DNA of 64,000 nucleotides from Wurfbainia villosa (GCA_025175895.1 CM045997.1:107060479-107124478), one strand, 5' to 3'; positions 11,701 through 23,887 are shown, counted from the stretch's first letter. Translations and numbers: made by a program. Notes: generated from the letters alone by a model not told the origin.

Positions 11701-12271
11701 CGGTCAGAAATCGCCCGGCTGCCTACTGTCGGGAAGTTGCCGAATCGGAGCTTCCAGTCCGTCCCGGGGGTTGTCCAAGCCGACGGCCGTCGCCTGTCGC
11801 GAGGAAGAAGACCGACAGCTCTGTTTGCTTCCACCGCCCAATCCGCGCTTCCACCCGTTCCACCGCCGGCCACAACAGAGGAGAGGAAGAGATCGGTCGC
11901 TTCGGAGAAGAAGAGCAACCGAAAGGGGAGGCGCTCGGGAAGTAGGATCGCGTCGGGCGGCGGCATCGGCGTTGAACGGAAGTCGTGCGTGAAACGCTCG
12001 CGCCGAAGAGATGCTGACGGCGAAGTCGGCGCGGAAATGAAAAAGAAACGGCGGTGTTAATTAGTTTAGTGGGTCGGGGAATTTCTAACGGGTCGGATTT
12101 CAGACCCGTTAAACCCCTTTAACCCCTTCTACGCAAAGAGGGCCTTAGAAATCTACATTCGAGTCCAGAGAAATTTCTAAAAATTCCTGAAAAAATTTCT
12201 TAGGATATTCTCCTCATTACCCCACATTTATTATTTTATTTTTTTTTATTTTTTTTTCGTGGTATTTTACA
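8767..12271 (-). repeat. 3' LTR of gypsy element
   Basis: 3505 bp. The segment 10100-11240 is nearly identical to the other LTR, whereas 9240-10120 and 11270-11400 differ mainly at CAG/CTG trinucleotides. It includes a (TA)n-rich stretch at 9669-9715 and a GC-rich island at about 11640-12060. Plus-strand open frames in the island (for example 11686-12060, Arg/Ser/Lys rich) are antisense to the element and not supported as genes. Confidence 0.9.
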
Positions 12272-12287
12272 TTCTCCCCCACTTATT
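12272..12287 (-). other. Polypurine tract of gypsy element
   Basis: Minus strand reads AAGTGGGGGAGAA directly before the LTR start TGTAAAAT. This is the expected plus-strand primer site next to the 3' LTR. Confidence 0.8.
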
Positions 12288-12359
12288 AAAATTTGGTCCC
12301 CAAATTTCGTACTTTAATGCAAACATTTATTTAAGCATATTCTGAAATAACCACATACC

Positions 12360-13121
12360 TCAGGTAAACAGACGAGGGTATCGAGCTCGGATAGTATCCT
12401 CCAGCTCCCAGGTAGCCTCCTCATCCGTATGATGCTGCCATCCCACCTTTACGAGTCGGATGGTTTTGTTCCGCAACTGCCGCTCCTTGCGATCAAGAAT
12501 CCGCACTGGAGTCTCCTCATAAGTCGCATTCGCCTGGAGTGGTATCAGAACTTCTTTCAGAACATGGTCAGATCGCGGCACGTATTTCCTCAACATGGAA
12601 ACATGGAATACGTTGTGAACACCCGCAAGTGTCGGAGGTAAGGCCAACCGATAAGCTACACCTCCAATCCGCTCTAATATCTCAAATGGGCCAATGTAAC
12701 GTGGAGCTAATTTCCCTTTTAGCCCAAATCTCTTGACTCCTTTGGTGGGTGACACTCGTAAGAATACATGGTCCCCGACTGAAAACTCCAAAGGCCTTCG
12801 CCTCCGGTCCGCATAGCTCTTCTGTCTATCCTGTGCCTCAGATAATCGTCGTCTGATCACTCGCACCAACTCTGCATCCCGCTGGGTACTCTGGGGCCCC
12901 AATATCTGTCGTTCCCCAACTTCTTCCCATAACACAGGAGATCTGCAGGGTCTGCCGTATAATGCCTCGAATGGAGCCATCTGGATAGAAGAGTGGTAGC
13001 TGTTGTTGTAGGCAAACTCCACTAAAGGAATGTGATCCTCCCAACTGCCACCGAAATCCATGATGCAAGATCTCAATAGATCCTCCAAAGTCTGAATAGT
13101 ACGTTCGGACTGTCCGTCTGT
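12360..13121 (-). pseudogene. pol: Gypsy integrase C-terminal half and chromodomain-like tail
   Basis: An open stretch of 242 codons from 13088. It has the end of the integrase core (VEFAYNNSYHSSIQMAPFEA, then LYGRPCRSP), the GPF/Y-type segment (KLAPRYIGPFEILERIG), and a C-terminal VGWQHHTDEEATWE segment near residues 218-232 that resembles the chromodomain of plant chromoviruses and would direct integration. It is in the same frame as 13122-13349. A single TAG at 13122-13124 separates them, at the conserved glutamine of the HPQTDGQSE motif, consistent with CAG to TAG. Confidence 0.88.
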
Positions 13122-13906
13122 CTACGGATGAAAGGCTGTACTGAGTCGAAGCTCTGTGCCCATGGCCTGCTGCAGACTCTGCCAGAATCGCGAAGTAAAT
13201 CGCGGATCTCTATCAGATATAATACTCAATGGTACTCCATGTAATCTGATGATCTCTCGGCAGTATAATTCCGCTAGACGATCCAATGAGTCCGTCTCAC
13301 GCATCGGAAGGAAGTGGTGATTTGGATGAATCGATCCACGATCACCCAAATCGTAGTATGTCCTTTACGGGTTCTGGGTAATCCCGTAACGAAGTCCATC
13401 GTGATATGCTCCCACTTCCATTCCGGGATCGAGATTTCCTGAAGTAACCCCGCAGGTTTCTGATGTTCGGCCTTCACTTGCTGGCATACCAGACATCGTG
13501 CCACAAAATCTGCAATATCCCATTTCATATCGTTCCACCAGTTTAAGCGCTTCAAATCTCGGTACATCCGTGTACCACCAGGATGTATAGCAAATCTCGA
13601 CTGATGTGCTTCCTGTAGCAATTCTTCCTTAACTGGGTGTGTGTCCGGAACACATAGTCGTCCTCGGAAACGAAGCACACCACTCTCGTCACTCGAGAAA
13701 TCCGTCTGACGTTCTGAGTCTATCGTGCTGCTCAAGAACTGCAGATGCTGATCACTGACTTGTGCTTCCTTGATCCTCTCAGCAATGGCGGACTGGGCAA
13801 CCATAGATACTAATACCCCCTGGGATGTTTGACCGTGTTCCGACAATCCCAACTCGGAGAACTGTCGAACCGGATCGATGCTTCGCCGGATAGTGGCGAA
13901 CTCCAC
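13122..13906 (-). pseudogene. pol: Gypsy integrase N-terminal zinc domain and catalytic core
   Basis: Minus-strand reading shows the zinc-binding region (HQSRFAIHPGGTRMYRDLKR... CLVCQQVK) and the start of the catalytic core (WEHITMDFVTGLPRT with the first Asp; ISDRDPRFTSRFW with the second). The frame shifts around 13274-13349, inside the segment VIVDRF...HFLP. The RNase H/integrase spacer is upstream. Confidence 0.88.
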
Positions 13907-14060
13907 GAGACTTCCTGCTCAGCGCATCCGCTACCACATTAGCTTTTCCCGGATGATACTGGATGGAATAGTCGTAATCCTTCAGATACTCCATCCATCG
14001 CTCTGTCTCGATTCACTCTTTTTGTGAGCAGATACTTGGACTTTTTATAGTGTGTAGATC

Positions 14061-14480
14061 TCAAAGGTAATCCCATACAAGTAGTGCCTCCATATCTTCA
14101 ATGCGAAAATAATGGTGGCTAACTCGATCGTGCCGGTAATTTCTCTCGTGATCTTTTAGTTGACGGGAGGCATAAGATACCACACGGTTGGACTGCATCA
14201 GAACTGCTCCCAACCCTTGGATAGAAGCATCCGTATAGAGAACCATCCCATCAACACCAGAAGGAATCACTAAGATAGGTGTCGAAACTAGCCGTCGCTT
14301 AAGCTCCTGGAAGCTAGTTTCACAGGCCTCTGACCAGGTGAACTTGATCCCTTTCCGAGTCAGGCGAGTGAGTGGCATGGCGATACTCGAGAATCCCTCC
14401 ACGAATCTCCGATAATACCCGGCGGAGGAAACTACGGACCTCTGTCTGATTTTGGCTCCCAACCAGCGTAATCGCCTCAA
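14061..14480 (-). pseudogene. pol: Gypsy RNase H domain
   Basis: Residues FTWSEACETSFQELKRRL, then LYTDASIQGLGAVLMQ and VVSYASRQLKDHERNY are diagnostic of the Ty3/Gypsy RNase H. The start of the frame overlaps the end of the RT block (14320-14820) in another frame, so a frameshift lies near 14400-14480. A second break separates it from the KVVADALSR-type segment at 13779-13994. Confidence 0.85.
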
Positions 14481-14820
14481 TCTTCTGGGGATCTACAGAA
14501 ATACCTCTGTTGGACACCACATGTCCAAGAAAACCCACTAAGGATAACCAGAACGCACACTTGCTAAATTTGGCATACAACTGTTCCTGTCTCAACGTCT
14601 CTAATACTATCCGCAGATGTTGTTCATGCTCCTGCTCTGATCGAGAATAAATCAATATGTCATCGATGAACACGATCACGAACTGATCTATATACCTCAG
14701 GAATACCCGGTTCATTAAGTCCATAAATGCAGCTGGGGCATTCGTGAGACCGAACGACATCACAAGAAACTCGTAATGTCCATAGCAGTGCGGAAAGTCG
14801 CTTTTTACGAATATCCTCAT
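14320..14820 (-). pseudogene. pol: Gypsy reverse transcriptase, palm region
   Basis: Contains HYEFLVMSFGLTNAPAAF and the catalytic FIDDILIYS (variant of YIDD) near residues 52-60, followed by HEQHLRIVLETLRQ and GFLGHVVS. The catalytic aspartates are present. Its upstream part (fingers) is in a different frame and ends at 14928. Confidence 0.88.
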
Positions 14821-14927
14821 CTCTTATCCGGCGATGATATCCTCGAGCGATCAATTTTAGAATACACACATGTATCCTTAAGCCGATCGAACAAATCTTC
14901 TATCCTCAGCGTGGATATTTGTTCTAA

Positions 14928-15770
14928 TCAGAATGCGCATTCGATTCGATAGTCAATACATAACCGCAACGATCCATCCTTCTTCTTGACAAAGAGTACC
15001 GGTGCTCCCCATGGTGAAACACTAGGTCGGATGAATCCATTATCCAGCAACTCCTGCAGTTGAACTTTAAGTTCATTCAGCTCCTTTGGCGCCATCCGAT
15101 AAGGAGGTTTCGATATAGGCGCAGTTCCTGGAATCACCTCTATCGCAAATTCAACTTGCCTAGGAGGTGGCAAGCCTGGAAGTTCATCAGGAAATACATC
15201 TGGATACTCTCGGACTACTCGCACATCAGAGAGAGGTGGTAGTCCTTCGTTCTCAACCTTGACCAGAGATAGCAAATAACCCTGACAACCCTGGGCCAAT
15301 AGCTTCTGAGCCTGTAGGGCCGATATAACAGATAATCCATCATCTCTGGTACCAACAAATTCCCAAGCTGGTTGATCTGGTGGTCGGAATGTCACCACTC
15401 GTGCTCTACAATCCACTGTAGCGTGATAAGCGGCCAACCAGTCCATACCGAGAATAATATCAAACTCTATCATTTCCAACACCTGAAGATCCACTGTAAG
15501 GATATGCCCGTCAAAGTCTAATGGGCAACCCTTGATTTCTTGGTGGCTAGTTAGCACCTCTCCAGATGGCAAGGATACTGCTAACCCACAAGAACAAACC
15601 CTGGGGATTCTTCTAACTCTACTCAGAAATACTCTAGATACAAATGAATGGGAACTACCGGTATCTATCAACGTATCATCATATATAGCATATACTGAAA
15701 CCATACGCGTATGGTGATCCATCACCAGGTGCCTCCTCTCTAGTGATGGCAAAAACTCGTCCAGTCTCAA
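14928..15770 (-). pseudogene. pol: Gypsy aspartic protease and RT start
   Basis: A 280-codon open stretch. The protease active site LIDTGSSHSFVS is near residues 34-45 with DTG intact, and FDIILGMDWLAAYHA follows near residue 103. Then come the linker DVFPDELPGLPPPRQVEF and RT fingers SPWGAPVLFVKKKDGSLRLC. The frame is lost at RIECAF where the LRLCIDYR motif should continue into RELN. The start is not real; it follows gag by frameshift. Confidence 0.88.
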
Positions 15771-16022
15771 TATTCATCGGCTGCATCCCTGACGAAGTAG
15801 TAGTGTGCCTCCACTCCTGGATCGGCTCTCCTGTCTTCGGAGTGAGCTGTCGCAGCATCGTGTATCCACAGAATTGGCCGTACAAAGCCGAGGTGCGTAT
15901 ACTCCCGGGTAGTAGATCACCGGAGATGTAGGGTACTGGATCGCTGTCGGCATCACTGTATGGGCACCCCCCTGCATCTGGTACAACTGAGGTGGTGGAG
16001 TCGAATGCCTCTCCATAAGTCC

Positions 16023-17157
16023 TCAGTCCGCGGTCTTTGTCCTCAGCCGCCGCCAGATCGCTTCCCTTTGTTGGAGCTTATTAGGAAACTCCAAAGCTGT
16101 GCCTTGATAATCACGGCTAGTATGACCCGTCGTTTGCAATAATAGCAAACCGGTGATCCAACGGACACTCGATACTCTGTGGCTTTGATCCACATTTATA
16201 GCATCCATTCTGCCTCGTCCCTTTCGGCCTACTCTCGAGATCCTCCGTAAAACTCGATCGGACGCGTTTCTTCGTGATCTAGCCGACCCTTCCGCACGCT
16301 TCACGTAGTTCCTTTCTTCCGAGTCCCCGAGCCGAACCACCCGGTTCTCGCTTGCCCATGGTCATCCGCTTCGATATCCTTCTCCTTGGAAATTTCTGGA
16401 AGTCATCTCGATGAAGAGGCGCGATCGAGGCCTCCTGTATGAGGTAATGGTAGATCCTGACATTCGGCTCCGTATATAGATAGCAAGACCCTGGGTGAAC
16501 TGGTACATACGATCTGCATCCTGAGCTACTAGGTGAGAGCAGAACTCTGATAGTCTGGTAAACTGCGCTGACAGCATGATCACCTTGCTTCGACTTAGAA
16601 ATTCTGACGACGGGTCAGTAGAAATGCCAAGGAAAATCTTCGCCTCGTAGCGCCCCAAAGTGACCCAAGTAATCATACGCTCCCGGATAGAGTCTTCGCA
16701 ATTTCCACCAAGTGGACACCGATCTCTCGAGATGATATGCGAAGGCCCACCTTCTCCACATCCATGCCATATACTCGAAGGTGTCTTCCATATTTTCCAG
16801 CCAAGATCGGGCAATCCATGGGTCGGACTCCCCTCGGAACAAGGTGAACTTCTCCTTGGCTGATCGTGCTAACACGAGTATCCGTGACTTATCATTGAGC
16901 CTACTGGGCTCTGTGGGCTCTGGCGTAGTCAGTGGTACATCCGGATTCTGAGGCTCCGAATCACCAATAGGGGTTTGCTGAGGTGGTGCTTGAGTAGCAG
17001 GCTCAGTCTCAACGGTATCTCGTCCCCTCCCTCTGGCTGCTCGCCTGGATGGACGGCCTCGACCACGAGTCTGAACAGGTGGCATAACTCTGACAGTATT
17101 CACCTGTTGAACAAGTCTAGATAAGTATCTAACTAAAGTATAAATTATCAGGAACAC
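16023..17157 (-). pseudogene. gag: Gypsy gag
   Basis: The probable start is the Met at about 17085 (MPPVQTRGRGRPSRRAARGR), which opens an Arg/Gly-rich N-terminus typical of Tekay-like gag. Capsid-like text follows (WLENMEDTFEYM, then WWKLRRLYPGA). Several frameshifts break it between 16340 and 16615. A CCHC knuckle remnant (VCYYCKRR) lies near 16120-16150, out of frame in its second half. The translation ends near the right-hand protease ORF. Confidence 0.75.
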
Positions 17158-17289
17158 TTACTTCGTGCTGCCCGGAGCTTATGCCGCTGTCAATCCCATC
17201 TCACAAAAACCAAAACCGAAACAATATACCGACTCCCGAGAATCCAAGACTCAAAAACAAAATCATAATATGGCATCGCAGAACCTTCG

Positions 17290-17301
17290 GCTCTGATACC
17301 A
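17290..17301 (-). other. Primer-binding site, tRNA-iMet type (gypsy)
   Basis: Minus strand reads TGGTATCAGAGC exactly, 7 bases from the LTR end at 17309. Confidence 0.92.
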
Positions 17302-17308
17302 ATAAAGT

Positions 17309-20300
17309 TGTCACGCCCCGAGAGCATGCCGAGCCGAAAATCAAACGGACGACATCTCCCCTGTACGTGGCAACATTTCGGGTTAATACAAGGCCCGTAG
17401 GCCCACAACAACAACAATATATATATAACAAATAATAGCAGCGGAAATAAAGTGCGCATACCCACAACATACATAACAAAATATAATATACAGGTGTACT
17501 CCACCTGACAAGACCACAACACTAAAACCGTACAAAAACATCAACACCAAAATAACATCCACAACATAAAAACGAAGTCCAAATATAAACTAAGGTCCAT
17601 GACATAGGACCAAAATCCCAAAACAGGTTACGTATTGCTGGGTGACTAATTCAGTCTCTCTTGGGAGTTTTCATAAATTATATCTTTTCGATTCCCAAAA
17701 CCATTGTTGGTGCAAAGTTGAGGACTTAAGTTTTGATTACAGGCGTGAGAACAATCCTACTCGGAGGTGGTGAGTAAAACGTGGTGTCGGGAAAACATGT
17801 AAATATGTATCAATATTACATGTCATTCAACAGCTTTAATCTACCGTACAACATGTATACATCGATAACAATAGATATGCATGCATATAATAAATAAAGC
17901 AACATCAGCGATCTTGACATACACAGCGGTCACTACTCTATCTGATCCAACTCGGGCATATAATCACATCATAGGGTATAACTAAAGTATAGTACTAACA
18001 CGTTATCCTAACTTTGAGTCAAGGGTATCACGTGAATATCCGATAGGTATACAAATATCAACCTACTACCATACAGAAATGCGTTATCATGTATGAATAT
18101 GTACAAACAAATGCAACAAGCATAGTACATACAAATGCATCATCAAAGTGAGTATACATATAGACTGTATCTGTATGTATACTAATCACCATCATCCATA
18201 TATATATATATACAAGCAGTTATGTATATATATATAACCATATGCAAAACACCGTATGATACGGCAATGCAGCATGCATGGTCATGCCTGCTCACCCCTA
18301 CTCGCTACCACGACCCCAGTGTGGCCTAGGTGGCACGACATGACAACTATCCCGACTCCAGCCGCCACCACTCTTGAGTGACCGAGTTGGGTAGTATGAT
18401 CAAGTAGCATATGAGCGTAAGTAGCTCGCTATGCAACGGGGGTCCCTGCTGTTGGCCACTCCGACTGACACTGCCAATGAGCGGTCGAGTGCCACGCACC
18501 CAGGACAACTGCACGCAACTCCAACAACCATCGTCAATAATGGTAGAGTGCGGCACAACAAATGCTATGCCCTCACACCAGTTACTCCTCTGGAAGTAAC
18601 CTGGGAGGCGGGATGACTGACTCTCTCTCAACCCCAAGGGGAGGCGATGTTCGTCGTGATACATGCAATGACATGAGTCTTGTCTCACATACAGAACATC
18701 TACCCTAGACTCTCTGTTCAACAAAGAGTCACACCCAATTGATCAGTACACTCTCTACCCTGTAGAGAGTCATACTCATCTGATCCTGACAAGCTAGGAC
18801 CATCGGTCCGTAGCGACACACAAACCACGACTCACCTGACTATTTACACAACCCGTGGTTGGTAAATAAATATGCAACATATAGGTATGGAACGAGTCCT
18901 ACATTTAGGGTCATACTTATCCACAAAGGACCTTTTTGCCAAATTTACATTTTTGGGTCATCCTCCGTACTCTAACATCTACACCCTACTAAACAGTTCG
19001 ACCTACTTACATCACATCTGTAACTTCTAGATCATGCTAGGGAACATGTGTTATCCATAATCGAGCACACATATATATCAACGGTAAGTTCAAGCAAACG
19101 ATAAACAGAGCATGATCAAGGTAATATGAACACCTAACATGTTCATATCTATATCTAAATATGGAAATCATTACATCTACCCGACCAGTAGGAAATTACC
19201 TACCTACTGTCAATGCGCGTGGTAATAGAGTCCTCACGTCCGCGGACCAGTCTTGTATCCACGTCCTGCAAATAACATCAATTATCATTCAGTGAGAGTG
19301 TACAACAACCATACGAATTTACTACTACGTTATCCACATATCCGTATCCCCTATTGAATACGATTTAGAAACCCCAATTAGCCAGACTTGACCATTTATT
19401 ACCATAATCGACCGAGTTCACAAATCCACTCGCAACATAAATAGGGCTTCACCCCAATGCACTATACAGATATAAAATCTGACAACCCTACATGATCAAA
19501 CCTCGACTCGCAGCCGATCATAGCCTATGAACATCTACATTGACACCCATAGACCCATTTACAATACATCATAGCCAACATCCCTCACATCCCATTTAAC
19601 ACTTCACAACCAACCAAGGCTCCAATTCATAGCCACAAACAGCCGGCTCGATCCATCGACCGACAACCCTCGATCAATCTCTCTCATAGCCTCCCCAAAA
19701 TTCATTTACACCCCTTACAACAATTCAACTACCTTCCCACTGATCAAAACTCATGGCAGGCAGTAATTCAAGCAACGACAATTGAAAAGGGATGATCAAC
19801 CATCTATACCTGCACTTGGGATCCCTGCGGCAGTATTTTCCCCCAACCTGCCCTGTTTGCCGGCCAAGACCTCCGCTGCCCTAGCTTCGGCAGAGATCAC
19901 GAATCAACTTCCAACCGCCTACTGCAACAGCGAATTGAAGCAACGCCGGCAGTACTCCTCCCCAAATCCGATGGTCCTGTTCACCGGACAACCGACTGCC
20001 CAAAACAACCAAATTCAATTTTTTAGCCACAATAAATCCAGAGGACTCCGAAATCCCTCCTACTGTAAGAAAATTCACGCCTTACCTTGTTCCAACGTTG
20101 ATCGACGATGAGAAACCCTAACCGATGACAACCCACCGAAATCTTGCTGCCCAAATCCTCGATTGAGTCACGTTCAACAGAGAATACTACGGAAAGGTTT
20201 ATTCACAACCGAATCCCTTTTTAGATCGAGGAAAACAAGGAAACGACAGCCCTTACCTCGCTCCGGCGATGAACGGACAGTACCGGTCAGAAATCGCCCG

Positions 20301-20847
20301 GCTGCCTACTGTCGGGAAGTTGCCGAATCGGAGCTTCCAGTCCGTCCCGGGGGTTGTCCAAGCCGACGGCCGTCGCCTGTCGCGAGGAAGAAGACCGGCA
20401 GCTCTGTTTGCTTCCACCGCCCAATCCGCGCTTCCACCCGTTCCACCGTCGGCCACAACAGAGGAGAGGAAGAGATCGGTCACTTCGGAGAAGAAGAGCA
20501 ACCGAAAGGGGAGGCGCTCGGGAAGTAGGATCGCGTCGGGCGGTGGCATCGGCGTTGAACGGAAGTCGTGCGTGAAATGCTCGCGCTGAAGAGATGCTGA
20601 TGGCGGAGTCGACGCGGAAAGGAAAAAGAAACGGCGGTGTTAATTAGTTTAGCGGGTCGGGGAATTTCTAACGGGTCGGATTTCAGACCCGTTAAACCCC
20701 TTTAACCCCTTCTACGCAAAGAGGGCCTTAGAAATCTCCATTCGAGTCCAGAGAAATTTCTAAAAATTCCTGAAAAAATTTCTTAGGATATTCTTCTCAT
20801 TACCCCACATTTATTATTTTATTTTATTTTTTTCGTGGTATTTTACA
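17309..20847 (-). repeat. 5' LTR of gypsy element
   Basis: 3539 bp. It matches 8767-12271 except for a replaced patch at about 17626-17770 and many CAG/CTG-centred differences in 17780-18480 and 19815-19960. The right edge is ...GTATTTTACA followed by the TSD. Confidence 0.9.
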
Positions 20848-20852
20848 GCAGT
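20848..20852. other. Target-site duplication, right copy (gypsy element)
   Basis: GCAGT, matching 8762-8766. Confidence 0.9.
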
Positions 20853-22032
20853 AGTGGGGGTAGTTGGATGCAATAATGATGAAATGACCATTCATATTCT
20901 ACAGAAGAAGTAAATATTCGGTCAGTGCAATCTCATCATAATGTAGTGGTTTTCTTGTGATGCTCCCCAATTCCGCTGTACATTGCTAGTCCTTTAGAAT
21001 GGGACAAGTATTAAAATAGTTACCCTTCAAGGAATGTTCGGGCGATTTTGGCGGTTATGTTGGACTTAATATTCTCTTTTTTTTTTATATATATATAAAT
21101 AAGAACCAAACATTATACTCGACCAAGACTTTATCAGTTACAAGGATTGGACAGTACTGGAAGAGTCGACAGAAGACTCCTCTTCTGAATGGGATAGTAG
21201 AACTGCCCTAAGAGGAGGAACCCCCGCTAGTGTTCGAGGTCGAGGGACCTCATCCTGAGGAGGAGGAGGAGATCAGCCGGTGGAGGAAGAGGAGTGTCAG
21301 CTGGTGGAGGAGGGAGACCCTTTATAAGTTGTAGCAGGGCTGCGGGAGGGTTCCATACACGATTGCCAAAGGAAGGGAAAGGAGGTTGGAAGGACCTCCA
21401 GGTGTATGGAGCTACTCTATTGGTAAAAGTTTGAGGAGGTGGAGGTCGATACACTGAAGTTGCCGTAGAACGAGTATCCGAATCATCAGCCGAGTCTGTG
21501 TCAGAACCTATGTTAATGGGGGAATGAAGAAGAAGCCATGGAAGTAGGATGAAGTCAAGAGGTCTCATGGTAGATATTTATAGAAGGGAAGGAGCATCAA
21601 TATTCCTCCTTGAAAAAAGAAAAAGAATGCGGATGGTTAGACGGAGTAACTGAAGGGTTGGCATTGGGAATAGTAAGAACATTGACAATGAGGTGACTAG
21701 TCATATCCTCATTTCATTAAGGGGATAAGGGCATTCAAGGTTGATCCGACTGCGGTGTGGGGTAGCTTAACAGTGGTAGGTCCCTCCTACTAGGGGAATG
21801 GCCTGGGATAATATGGAATATATTATTTTCCCGGACTGGCCAAGATGACTCCCAAGGGAGGTAAAGTATCAGTCGACTGGTACCAGAAGAGTGTCTGATC
21901 AGAGGTAGTTAGGTGTTGTAAAGGGGAAGTGTCTATTTAACTCAAGAAGAGATGAAGAAGTGCATGCTATTTTATCAAATTTTGACATTTTATATCTATA
22001 AATCATTCAGTACAGTTCAAGAGGGTGAGGAG
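20853..22032 (-). mobile_element. Host element X, middle part
   Basis: Continues the sequence interrupted at 8766. It includes an unrecognised minus-strand ORF at 21227-21568. The flanks 20853-21226 and 21569-22032 show no recognisable gene. One isolated CAGTCGACTG lies near 21872. A poly-T/(TA)n stretch is at 21075-21100. Confidence 0.5.
21227..21568 (-). CDS. Unrecognised Pro-rich ORF of host element X (113 codons)
   Basis: Starts MRPLDFILLPWLLLHSP, followed by a Ser/Asp/Thr-rich stretch (DTDSADDSDTRSTATS) and a proline-rich tail. I recognise no domain. It lies downstream (minus strand) of the coiled-coil ORF and upstream of the remnants at 8283-8640. It may be a second ORF of an old element or a chance frame. 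Confidence 0.3.
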   Translation of the reverse strand: MRPLDFILLPWLLLHSPINIGSDTDSADDSDTRSTATSVYRPPPPQTFTNRVAPYTWRSFQPPFPSFGNRVWNPPAALLQLIKGLPPPPADTPLPPPADLLLLLRMRSLDLEH

Positions 22033-22650
22033 TTACAACTCAAAGACCTCATTTGGATATTCTTCCATGGTGGCCTCCACATTTAGATAACTTATATCTG
22101 TACTCAGAGGGGGATGACCATGGGCAGCATGTTGTTTGTTGGACCCTTCGAAGCCTAAAATGAACAGCTTTGCTCCTTTGTGGGTGCATTTTGTCTGCAA
22201 TTTCTCCTCTCGTTCTTTCCATTATGCTTCATTATTGGCCACCGGTTGGCAAGAGCGTCCCTTTCTTTGGCAGTGGTTATGGTGTGTTGGCCTAGGGAGG
22301 TTATAGCTTGAGCATATTCCTTTTACAGTGCCTGCAGTTGCCCTATGATGTCTGTCAAAGCCCCAAGAAAGGCAGATGCTTTGGAGGAGAGGCTTCCTAG
22401 TTGTGCTTGGCATGCTGATAGGGAAGCCTCCAAAGTTTCATTGGTTGATTGAGCCTGTAGGAGGGCAGTCGAGGATTTAGATGCTTTAGCCTTTGCCTCC
22501 TTGAGTTGAACTTTATGCTCCAATAGTTCCTGGGCCAGAGCATTGACGTGCTAAATCTTGTCAGTTTGCAGGAACAACTAGTGGTGAAGGGCATTATTCT
22601 TCTTTAGGGCTTCCTCCTTTTCATGCCTTGCTACCGTCAATTGGGTTGTC
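22033..22650 (-). pseudogene. Coiled-coil ORF X, C-terminal part
   Basis: On the minus strand this continues the frame from 31441 across element H, giving a long Ala/Glu/Gln/Lys-rich coiled coil (TVARHEKEEALKKN, then LLEHKVQLKEAKAKASKSST). In-frame stops lie near 22578, 22550 and 22320, and a frame change lies near 22200. The last recognisable segment FEGSNKQHAAHGHPP...NEVFEL ends at a TAA at 22033-22035. Function is unknown. It is likely a structural (gag-like) protein of a non-autonomous element, by its position and lack of enzyme motifs. Confidence 0.5.
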
Positions 22651-23875
22651 TGAAGGGTTTTTGCTTATCGAGTCCGTGAGGGGAAACTTCGCTTCCCACT
22701 TCACCTTGGTTTTTTGTTCATGGCGATCCCATCGATGTCCCCAGATTAAAAAATTTAATCCTAGACACAAGGGATTGCCCATACAACTAAGTCATCATTG
22801 TGCTATTCGTTTAGAGAGATCACTTGAACAAACTCGTTGTTCAAGCGACCATCCTCTATTCTACGAGTAGCCACGGAATAGACGATGTCCGAATCGCTGG
22901 TTTTCATGTTTATGCTCGGGATCCAAGTATTATTTAGCCATTAACAGACTTATATCATGCTCATAGTTGAAAAACAAAAACAAGCAAGTAACAAAAGAGA
23001 ATGAAGAATAGGTATACCTCTCGATCTTCTAATATATGACCTTCCTCCTTTTGGACGTCGTGTGGGCGACGATCTACCAAAAGTTGAAGCTCCTAGATCG
23101 CAAATCTTCCTTCCTTGCTCTTCTAAAGCAAGAGGAAGAATAGAAACAAGGTTCTTATCCTCCCTAAAACCAACCAACAAGGAACAAAAGGAATCCTTGC
23201 AGCCGGCCAACTAGGAGGAGGAGATGATGGTGGAAACCGACCAAGACACCTAGGGAGACCCCTAAATCTTGTTTCCACCACTCAAGGAGAAGAGAGGAGG
23301 GTCTTTGGACTCCATCCAAGGGATGGAAAGAAAGTTGTGGGTGCCGGCCACCAAGGGAGAGGAAGAAGAAAGCAAACTACTTCCTTATTTGGTGCCGCCC
23401 AAGCCTCCTAAACCCTAAGCTTCCAAACCCTAATCGTAGCTCTCTTATTTAGTGGCCATGGAAGAGGGGAAGAAGATTAGGATGAGCTCCTGCCAAGGTA
23501 GAGGGAAGAAGAATAGGGGCCGGCCAACCTTAGGAAGAAGAAGAAAAGAGCTTCATCTTCTTGTTGCCGCCCACCCTAATCCCAACACCCTAACCCTAGC
23601 CGCCCACTCCCAATCCTAATCTAATTAGGATTGGTTGCCGCCCAAGGGAAAAACCCTAATCCCCTCATCCATTAGCCATAGATGAAATGGAGAAGCTTGG
23701 GCGCCGGCCAAAACAAGGAGAGAAGAAGGAGGAAGGGTTTCGGCCACCAAAGGAAGAAGAGAAAAAAAACTTTCCTTAATTGTGGCCACCCAAAAACCCT
23801 AACCTCCCTTGCTCTTGCCGCCCAAAACCCTAGCCCCTTTCCTCTTCATTGTGTTGCCGCCCACACCTAGTCCAC

Positions 23876-23887
23876 CCTTTTATAGAG
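23876..23887 (-). promoter_or_regulatory. Putative LTR TATA box (element H, 3' LTR)
   Basis: Minus strand reads CTATAAAAGGG, a near-perfect TATA box, conserved at 30371-30382 in the other LTR. Confidence 0.55.

Larger units (their letters stand above)
8767..20847 (-). mobile_element. Ty3/Gypsy chromovirus-like element with 3.5-kb LTRs
   Basis: 12,081 bp bounded by GCAGT TSDs. LTRs are 8767-12271 (3' LTR) and 17309-20847 (5' LTR), with TG...CA ends when read on the minus strand (TGTAAAATACC...GGGCGTGACA). The interior of 5.0 kb reads, on the minus strand, PBS (iMet), gag, protease, RT, RNase H, integrase and a C-terminal chromodomain-like segment, then the polypurine tract. Domain order and the long LTRs fit the Tekay/Del clade of chromoviruses; the clade is an inference. 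Many frameshifts and stops make it non-functional as read, though some breaks may be sequencing errors (see findings). Confidence 0.92.

Noticed and set aside
11580..12060. Arg/Ser-rich plus-strand ORFs in gypsy LTR
   Set aside because: Antisense, GC-rich low-complexity frames present in both LTRs; no domain and no evidence of a promoter on that strand.
23400..23620. Telomere-like CCCTAAACCCTAA text
   Set aside because: Only short runs within both LTRs of element H; no long array, so not a telomere or interstitial telomere.
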